Shown here piece by piece: positions 1 through 5,131 of a stretch of 12,394 bases of DNA (position 1 is its first letter; each line of letters opens with the position of its first letter). The position numbers and the translations under genes were made by a program. The stretch spans positions 1-12,394 of the forward strand of contig JAJZSS010000004.1 of the NCBI GenBank assembly GCA_021849525.1. Reading direction: 5' to 3'. The notes beneath the pieces are model-generated. The model did not search any database. It saw only the letters and a program-made list of their open reading frames with translations, and was not told the origin of the DNA. This stretch comes from Chloroflexota bacterium. Its GTDB lineage: Bacteria; Chloroflexota; Anaerolineae; Anaerolineales; UBA4823.

Positions 1-130
1 GTTGGTTAATTTTATCGCGTCCTCTGATTCAGGTGCGACCTGGTAAAGAAGCCTGCGATTTGATGATCATCATAACCGCGGTCGGCTTGCCTGTCATTTC
101 TTTCTCTCCGTTGGTGCAGTGCTCCCGGTG
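1..130. other. intergenic sequence downstream of the LacI-family gene
   Basis: No supported gene is seen before the stop codon of the LacI-family gene. A 5-bp stem with a 3-nt loop (30-42, CAGGT/ACCTG) has no T-run and is not a clear terminator. A 22-codon minus-strand reading frame begins at 97 after an AG-rich stretch but ends at 32; it matches nothing I recognise. Confidence 0.4.
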
Positions 131-1132
131 TCAGGCAGACTCACGTACCACCAACACCGGTTCGATTTGGATCGCGGTAGCAGAGCTGCCTCCCTCGATC
201 ACGTCCAGCAGTGTCCGCATAGCCAGGCGTCCAATATGCCGCAGGTTGACATGCAGGGTGGTGATTTGAGGGCGAATGATGGTTGCCAGCGGGATGTCAT
301 CGACGCCAATAATCGCGATATCCTCCGGCACTTTTTTTCCTGATTCTCTGACCATCTGGATTGCTCCCACGGCGACCAGATCGTTGAAGCAGTAGATCGC
401 ATCGATTTTTGGCGCCCGGGCGATTAAGCTCGCCGTTGCAATCCGGCCGCCCTCGGTGTCTGGCGCACAGCATTCCACCAAATCTGGCTCAAAACCAATC
501 CCTGCCTCCTCCAGCGCTGATTGATATCCCTCCAACCGCCGTTTCGCTGAAAGCGAGGTGGCTGGGCCATCAATGTAAGCGATATGCTGCCGGCCTTGCT
601 CTCGAAAATACTTTATCGCCCGATGCGCCCCCCGCCTGTCGTCAACATTTATCGTGATTGCATGCGCGACCGGGTCTTTTAACTCGCGATTGATCAGCAC
701 TACCGCTGGAAAACGGCTGAATTCTATCTCCAGGGATTCGCCGGGTAAGCGGGAGCTGCATAGGATCAACCCGTCGACGCCTTTTTGCCATAATGAATCA
801 AGCGCAGCCTGTTCACGCGCCGGATTCTCTCCCGTGTTCACCAGGAAAATGTTGTAATTCTGCTTGTAGGCTGTATCTTCCACCCCTCGCGCAATCTGGG
901 CGAAAAAGGGGTTGGTATTATCCGGCACCACCAGTCCAACCGTGGTCGTAAAATTCGTCGCCAGGCTGCGCGCGATCTGGTTTGGTTGGTAGCCCAATTC
1001 TTCCGCCAGCTTTACAATCGCCAGGCGCATGTCCTCGCCAACTCCGGGTTTGTTATTAATTGCCCGCGAGACGGTCATCAAAGAAACCCCGGCTGCACTG
1101 GCGACATCTGCCAGGGTTATGCGCTTTTTCAT
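131..1132 (-). CDS. LacI-family transcriptional repressor
   Basis: Sugar-responsive DNA-binding repressor of 333 residues, a normal length for the LacI/GalR family. Residues 4-23 form the classic N-terminal helix-turn-helix (TLADVASAAGVSLMTVSRA), followed by the NKPGV turn, the GYQPN segment and a hinge helix ending RSLATN at about residue 60. From about residue 64 (VGLVVPDNTNPFF) a periplasmic-binding-protein-like effector domain runs to the C-terminus, with the usual GVDGLIL, HIAYIDGP and IGVDDI segments. The start is the ATG at 1132; its upstream GGA is a weak ribosome site 7 nt away. It is divergent from the sugar-acid operon, and a perfect LacI-type palindrome lies between them, so it most likely represses that operon and perhaps itself. 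The inducer cannot be read from the sequence; a hexuronate, mannonate or gluconate intermediate is inferred from the neighbours. Confidence 0.95.
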   Translation of the reverse strand: MKKRITLADVASAAGVSLMTVSRAINNKPGVGEDMRLAIVKLAEELGYQPNQIARSLATNFTTTVGLVVPDNTNPFFAQIARGVEDTAYKQNYNIFLVNTGENPAREQAALDSLWQKGVDGLILCSSRLPGESLEIEFSRFPAVVLINRELKDPVAHAITINVDDRRGAHRAIKYFREQGRQHIAYIDGPATSLSAKRRLEGYQSALEEAGIGFEPDLVECCAPDTEGGRIATASLIARAPKIDAIYCFNDLVAVGAIQMVRESGKKVPEDIAIIGVDDIPLATIIRPQITTLHVNLRHIGRLAMRTLLDVIEGGSSATAIQIEPVLVVRESA

Positions 1133-1162
1133 GGTTCAATCCACATAATCTTCTTTGTGATA

Positions 1163-1190
1163 TTGTAGTCAAAAAGGAACATGCTATAAT
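1163..1190 (+). promoter_or_regulatory. sigma-70-type promoter of the sugar-acid operon
   Basis: TTGTAG (1163-1168) and a perfect TATAAT (1185-1190) are separated by 16 nt, and a TG one base upstream of the -10 (1182-1183) makes it an extended -10. The expected start is about 1196-1198. It points to the SDR gene, and the LacI-type operator lies a few bases after the predicted start, the usual place for repression. No other comparably good promoter is seen before the first rightward gene. Confidence 0.6.
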
Positions 1191-1203
1191 ACAACTGCCC
1201 GAC

Positions 1204-1215
1204 GTTAGCGCTAAC
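1204..1215. promoter_or_regulatory. LacI-type operator palindrome
   Basis: GTTAGCGCTAAC is a perfect 12-bp inverted repeat with the central CG step typical of LacI/GalR-family operators. It sits in the divergent spacer between the LacI-family gene and the operon, at about +7 to +18 relative to the predicted rightward start. Binding there would block the rightward promoter and, being between divergent genes, could also control the repressor's own expression. That the adjacent LacI protein is its ligand is an inference from position. Confidence 0.7.
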
Positions 1216-1217
1216 TT

Positions 1218-1246
1218 ATTGTATCATATATCATTGCTGCAAGTTA
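1218..1246 (-). promoter_or_regulatory. weak candidate promoter for the lacI-family gene
   Basis: On the minus strand a TACAAT -10-like hexamer (1218-1223) is preceded, after 17 nt, by a poor -35 (TAACTT, 1241-1246). Transcription would start within or next to the palindromic operator at 1204-1215, which would fit autorepression. The -35 match is weak and the AT-rich spacer offers other choices, so this is only a candidate. Confidence 0.25.
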
Positions 1247-1317
1247 TAACCTGTCCATGCCAGAATCAGGAAACCTCCGTCGCCCAGACCCATTTCTCCC
1301 ACCCTGCTGTATGCACT

Positions 1318-1335
1318 GCCTGGCAGGCGCCTGCC
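1318..1335. repeat. overlapping GC-rich inverted repeats in the leader
   Basis: GGCAGGCGCCTGCC (1322-1335) is a perfect 14-bp palindrome with a central CG. It overlaps a second inverted repeat, GCCTG-G-CAGGC (1318-1328). The two could not both pair at once. No T-run follows, so it is not a simple terminator. It could be an RNA stem or a second protein-binding site about 119 bp from the centre of the first operator; neither role is shown. Confidence 0.5.
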
Positions 1336-1489
1336 TGGCTGGTATGCTCCTGTGCATGTCATCGATCGCCCGGAAGCTAAAAAATTGTCGTCGGTTCAGC
1401 CGTTGGTCTGGTCAGGATGGCCACCGGTTCGGATGAGTAATTTCTGATTTTTATCATTTCAGAGCTATTGTAAAATGGAGAACAACACA

Positions 1490-2329
1490 ATGAGCTACGA
1501 AAATTTTTCTCAGGCATTTGATTTCACCGGGCAAAGCGTCTTTATCACCGGCGGCGGCGGAGTTTTATGCGCAGAAATGGCGCGCGCCTTGTACGCCTGT
1601 GGCGCATTTCTAACTATTGCAGACTATAACCTCGCAGCCGCCCAAAAAGTTGTTGATGAGCTCTTATCGAAGCCCGGCGCGGGGCGTGCCATTGCTGTGC
1701 ACGCCAATGTGCTTGAAGCTGAATCCATGCAGGCCGCAGTTGAGGCTGCTTTGACCACCTTCGGTAAAATCGACTGCCTGATCAACGGCGCCGGCGGCAA
1801 TCGCCCGGCTGCCACCACCAGCCCCGAAAAACTATTTTTTGATCTGCCCCAGGATGCCATCCGTTCAGTGTTTGATTTGAACCTCCTGGGCACGATCGTC
1901 CCTTCTCAGCTGATTGCCCGCCATATGGCGGAACGTAAGCAAGGCGTAATCCTGAACATTTCTTCCATGAACTCTTTCCGCCCCCTGACTCTTATCCCGG
2001 CTTATTCCGCCGCCAAGGCCGGCGTCAGCAACTTTACCCAGTGGCTGGCTGTCCACCTTGCCCAGGAGTATTCCCCCAATATCCGCGTCAACGCCCTCGC
2101 CCCCGGCTTTTTTGTCACGGAGCAAAATCGCTTTCTGATGACCGATGCTGAGACCGGCAAACCGACCCGGCGCGGCCAGAAAGTGCTCGACCACACACCA
2201 ATGGCTCGCTATGGCTCTCCCGAAGACCTGATCGGCGCCACCCTGTGGCTCCTTTCCCCCGCTTCCGCCTTTGTCACCGGGATTGTCATCCCCATCGACG
2301 GTGGCTTTTCCGCCTATAGCGGCGTCTAG
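1490..2329 (+). CDS. SDR-family oxidoreductase, probable D-mannonate oxidoreductase (fructuronate reductase type)
   Basis: Cytosolic short-chain dehydrogenase/reductase of 279 residues. The nucleotide-binding loop TGGGGVLC is at 20-27, an Asp ends the second strand (D45, favouring NAD(H) over NADP(H)), NGAGG follows strand 4, and the catalytic pair is S159 with Y172-x3-K176, exactly the usual 13-residue Ser-Tyr spacing. The TGGGGVLC loop and the C-terminus DGGFSAYSGV are what I remember from SDR-type D-mannonate oxidoreductases (Bacillus UxuB-like), which interconvert D-fructuronate and D-mannonate; this is family recall, not a search. A gluconate or ketodeoxygluconate 5-dehydrogenase is the main alternative. 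The ATG at 1490 is chosen because GGAGA (1477-1481) lies 8 nt upstream; an in-frame ATG at 1475 overlaps that ribosome site. It is first in the operon, next to the LarA-type epimerase. Confidence 0.85.
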   Translation: MSYENFSQAFDFTGQSVFITGGGGVLCAEMARALYACGAFLTIADYNLAAAQKVVDELLSKPGAGRAIAVHANVLEAESMQAAVEAALTTFGKIDCLINGAGGNRPAATTSPEKLFFDLPQDAIRSVFDLNLLGTIVPSQLIARHMAERKQGVILNISSMNSFRPLTLIPAYSAAKAGVSNFTQWLAVHLAQEYSPNIRVNALAPGFFVTEQNRFLMTDAETGKPTRRGQKVLDHTPMARYGSPEDLIGATLWLLSPASAFVTGIVIPIDGGFSAYSGV

Positions 2330-2390
2330 CCGCAGGAAACCAGGGTCACTGCTTCGCCATCATTCTGGGTTTTCTGGTAAAGGAAAAATG

Positions 2391-3653
2391 ATGATCGCTG
2401 CCCAAAAATTATCGCCCACGGGAATGTTAGATAGTTCTTCAATTTATGCGACCCTGTCTCAAGGGCTTGCTGGAAATTTCAACCGCCAAAAGATACTGGT
2501 TCTTATCCCCGATTCCACCCGCTCGCTTCCGCTCCCCATGCTCTTCCGCATGGTCGTGGAGATCCTGGGTGATGTCCGCCAGCTCGATTTCATGATTGCC
2601 CTCGGGACTCATCCCCCCATGTCAGAGGCGAGCCTCAACCACCTGGTCGGGATTACCGCCGAAGAACGGATGACAACCTACAGGCATATTGGCCTGTTCA
2701 ATCACGCTTGGGATGATCCCACCATATTGGCTTCCCTGGGAGTCATGGAACAGGACGAAATCAAGCACATCGCCGGCTCGAGCTGGCATTCCTCGCTGCC
2801 CAACAGCGTGGATATCCGGATCAATAAACTGGCTCTTGAATACGACCATATCCTCATTCTCGGTCCTACTTTTCCTCATGAAGTCGTTGGTTTCTCCGGG
2901 GGCGCCAAATATCTTTTCCCCGGCATCTCCGGCCCGGACATGATTAACGCCACGCACTGGCTGGGGGCCCTGGCGACGGTGGTCGGCACCATCGGCATCA
3001 AAGATACGCCGGTGCGGGCCATGATTCACGCTGCTGCCCGGCGCCTGACCACCCCGGTCACCCTGGCTGCCCTGCTGGTGGAGGGTCACGATCTGGTCGG
3101 AGTGTTTGTGGGGGATGTATTCTCTGCCTGGAGCGCGGCCGCCGATGCCTCTGCTCAGCGCCATATCCGTTGGTGCGAGAAGCCCTATCAACGTGTCTTA
3201 TCGTGTGCCCCGGCGATGTATGATGAATTATGGACCGCTGCGAAAGCCATGTATAAAATGGAGCCGGCTGTCGCCCCTGGCGGCGAAGTGGTCATTTATG
3301 CTCCCCACCTCGACACCGTCAGCCATGTCCATGGCAGGTACATCTATGATGTGGGCTATCATGTCCTGCCATATTTCTTGAACGATTGGGATCGCTATAA
3401 AGACATCCCCCTGGGCGTTCTGGCCCACAGTACCCACGTGCGTGGTTCCGGGGTCATGGAAAATGGGGTTGAAAAAGCCAACGTCCGGGTCACCCTGGCG
3501 AGTAAAGTGTCCCCTGCGGACTGCGCCCGCTTGAATCTCGGCTATCTGAACCCGGCTGAGATCAACCTTGCCGACTGGCAGGACCGGGAAGATGAAGCGA
3601 TTTTATACGTCCCGCGGGCAGGTGAAATCCTTTACCGCCTGAAAACGAACTGA
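2391..3653 (+). CDS. LarA-superfamily nickel-pincer-dependent racemase/epimerase (possible mannonate/gluconate 2-epimerase)
   Basis: A 420-residue LarA-like (DUF2088) protein, the usual family length. LarA interconverts 2-hydroxyacid stereoisomers by hydride transfer through a nickel-pincer nucleotide tethered to a lysine. Equivalents of the Lactobacillus LarA residues are visible: DSTR (D41, R44; D72/R75), GTH (H74; H108), PH (H163; H174), SGGAK (K173; the cofactor lysine K184) and ATH (H189; H200), with the H-to-K (10) and K-to-H (16) spacings exactly kept. K285 in WTAAK fits K298, but T282 stands where LarA has Gln295, so a substrate other than lactate is likely. Characterised LarA homologs include, from memory, a D-gluconate 2-epimerase, which fits this operon. 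The ATG at 2391 is 6 nt after AAAGGA; the adjacent ATG at 2388 is also possible. The cofactor-making larB, larC and larE genes are not in the window. Confidence 0.88.
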   Translation: MIAAQKLSPTGMLDSSSIYATLSQGLAGNFNRQKILVLIPDSTRSLPLPMLFRMVVEILGDVRQLDFMIALGTHPPMSEASLNHLVGITAEERMTTYRHIGLFNHAWDDPTILASLGVMEQDEIKHIAGSSWHSSLPNSVDIRINKLALEYDHILILGPTFPHEVVGFSGGAKYLFPGISGPDMINATHWLGALATVVGTIGIKDTPVRAMIHAAARRLTTPVTLAALLVEGHDLVGVFVGDVFSAWSAAADASAQRHIRWCEKPYQRVLSCAPAMYDELWTAAKAMYKMEPAVAPGGEVVIYAPHLDTVSHVHGRYIYDVGYHVLPYFLNDWDRYKDIPLGVLAHSTHVRGSGVMENGVEKANVRVTLASKVSPADCARLNLGYLNPAEINLADWQDREDEAILYVPRAGEILYRLKTN

Positions 3654-3682
3654 GGGTTTAATTAATAATTATGGAGCCGTCT

Positions 3683-5074
3683 ATGGAATCTAATTATTCA
3701 CTTGGAATTCTTGGCCTGGGTGTCATGGGTCGCAGCCTGGCCAAAAATTTTGCCCGGAATGGTTATCCGCCGGTTGGGTATGATCTTGATCCCCATTTGC
3801 CGGATGATTTTGACATCAAAGTTGTTAACTCGCTGGACGAGCTGGTCGCAGCGCTCACACCTCCCCGCACCCTCTTCCTGATGGTACCGGCTGGTGCTCC
3901 GGTGGATGCTGCAATCGCTTCTTTGAAGCCCTATTTGCAAAAAGGCGATCTGATCATCGACGGGGGTAATTCGTTCTTCGCCGATACCGAGCGCCGCGTC
4001 AAGCAGCTGGAGCAGGAAGGATTCCAATTCATCGGGATGGGTGTATCCGGCGGTGAAAGCGGCGCATTGTGGGGTCCCAGCATGATGCCCGGTGGCTCGC
4101 AGGAAGCCTGGCCGCGCGTCAGAGCCATGTTCGAAGCTATCTCGGCCAAAGCGCCCGAGGATGGCGAGCCGTGTGTTGCCTGGATGGGTGCCGGCGGCGC
4201 TGGTCACTATGTCAAGATGGTCCACAATGGCATCGAGTATGGCGATATGCAGCTGATCGCCGAAATCTACGATCTCCTTCACCGCGGTGCAGGCATCTCC
4301 AACGCAGACCTGGCCGAGATTTTTGCGCAGTGGAATACCCGCGAGCTGCGCTCCTATCTGATTGAAATTACCGCCAATATCCTGACCCGCATGGACGAGG
4401 AAACCGGCAGGCCGCTGGTGGATCTGATCCTGGATGAGGCCGCTCAAAAGGGGACCGGCAAATGGGCCAGCCAGAACGCTCTCGATATCGGTGCAGCCAT
4501 CCCCACCATCAACGCCGCCGTTGAAAGCCGGTTGCTCTCTGCTCTCAAACCGGAGCGCGTTGTTGCCGCCAGGGTATTTGGCAGCGCCGGGAAATACACC
4601 GGGGATAAAGCCGCCCTGGTTGCTGCTGCCGAGCAGGCCCTGTATGTCAGCAAAATCATTTCCTATGCCCAGGGTCTCTCCCTGTTGAAAATGGCCTCCC
4701 AGGAATACAATTGGGAGCTCAACCTTTCCCAGATCGTCCCTATCTGGCGGGCTGGCTGTATCATCCGCGCCTCCATGCTGGGTGACATCACCCACGCCTA
4801 CCGCCGCAACCCGAACCTCCCCAATCTGCTTCTCGACGATGCTTTCACCCAGGCAGTGATCAGCCGCCAGGCAGCCTGGCGCGAAGTTGTTCAGACCGCC
4901 GTGGTTCTGGGGATCCCGATGCTGGCTACCAGCGCCTCCCTGGCATACTACGACGCCTACCGCTCTGAGGTCTTGCCTGCCAATCTCACCCAGGCGCAGC
5001 GCGATTACTTTGGTGCCCACACCTACCGGCGAGTTGATAAAGAAGGCAGCTTCCACACCCGTTGGGAAGACTGA
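3683..5074 (+). CDS. gnd: 6-phosphogluconate dehydrogenase, decarboxylating, probably NAD-preferring
   Basis: Oxidatively decarboxylates 6-phosphogluconate to ribulose 5-phosphate and CO2. The 463 residues match the long (Gnd-type) enzyme. Seen in order: Rossmann loop GLGVMG (11-16), DGGNS, the substrate loop GVSGGESGA, KMVHNGIEYG with catalytic K178 and E185, KGTGKW (256-261), WRAGCIIRA, and the C-terminal tail AHTYRRVDKEG. Where the E. coli enzyme has Asn33-Arg34-Ser35 to hold the NADP 2'-phosphate, this one has D34-L35-D36, so NAD use is inferred. The start is the ATG at 3683, with TGGAG (3672-3676) 6 nt upstream; the in-frame ATG at 3671 overlaps that site and lacks a good one of its own. 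It follows the LarA-like gene by 29 nt and is the step that would carry gluconate carbon into the pentose phosphate pathway once phosphorylated. Confidence 0.95.
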   Translation: MESNYSLGILGLGVMGRSLAKNFARNGYPPVGYDLDPHLPDDFDIKVVNSLDELVAALTPPRTLFLMVPAGAPVDAAIASLKPYLQKGDLIIDGGNSFFADTERRVKQLEQEGFQFIGMGVSGGESGALWGPSMMPGGSQEAWPRVRAMFEAISAKAPEDGEPCVAWMGAGGAGHYVKMVHNGIEYGDMQLIAEIYDLLHRGAGISNADLAEIFAQWNTRELRSYLIEITANILTRMDEETGRPLVDLILDEAAQKGTGKWASQNALDIGAAIPTINAAVESRLLSALKPERVVAARVFGSAGKYTGDKAALVAAAEQALYVSKIISYAQGLSLLKMASQEYNWELNLSQIVPIWRAGCIIRASMLGDITHAYRRNPNLPNLLLDDAFTQAVISRQAAWREVVQTAVVLGIPMLATSASLAYYDAYRSEVLPANLTQAQRDYFGAHTYRRVDKEGSFHTRWED

Positions 5075-5131
5075 TTATTTGTCCTCATACCCACTTATTC
5101 GTCTGATCATGATTAAATCGGAGTGTACACT

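Larger units (their letters stand above)
1197..1489 (+). other. long untranslated leader of the sugar-acid operon
   Basis: From the predicted transcription start to the SDR start codon there are about 290 nt without a convincing gene. It contains the operator at its 5' end, a GC-rich cluster of overlapping inverted repeats around 1318-1336, and an AT-rich stretch just before the ribosome site (1438-1475). No known riboswitch, uORF with a good ribosome site or terminator followed by a T-run was recognised. A weak TATTGT at 1466-1471 has no matching -35. Confidence 0.4.

Noticed and set aside
30..42. Small hairpin downstream of the LacI-family gene as a terminator
   Set aside because: The stem is only 5 bp and no T-run follows on the minus strand.
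32..97. Minus-strand 22-residue frame after the LacI-family gene
   Set aside because: It has an AG-rich upstream stretch but is very short and resembles no known protein; it could equally be the remnant of a broken downstream gene, which cannot be told from 130 nt.
1060..1380. Rightward 106-codon frame spanning the start of the LacI-family gene and the spacer
   Set aside because: It overlaps the helix-turn-helix coding region, crosses the predicted promoter and operator, and its product looks like random translation.
1466..1471. TATTGT as a second promoter -10 directly before the SDR gene
   Set aside because: No acceptable -35 lies 16-18 nt upstream, and it would start transcription inside the ribosome site.
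3698..5056. A 452-codon open frame antisense to almost all of gnd
   Set aside because: It mirrors a clearly conserved enzyme, its product is rich in Gly, Asp, His and Gln without recognisable domains, and long antisense frames are common opposite GC-biased genes.
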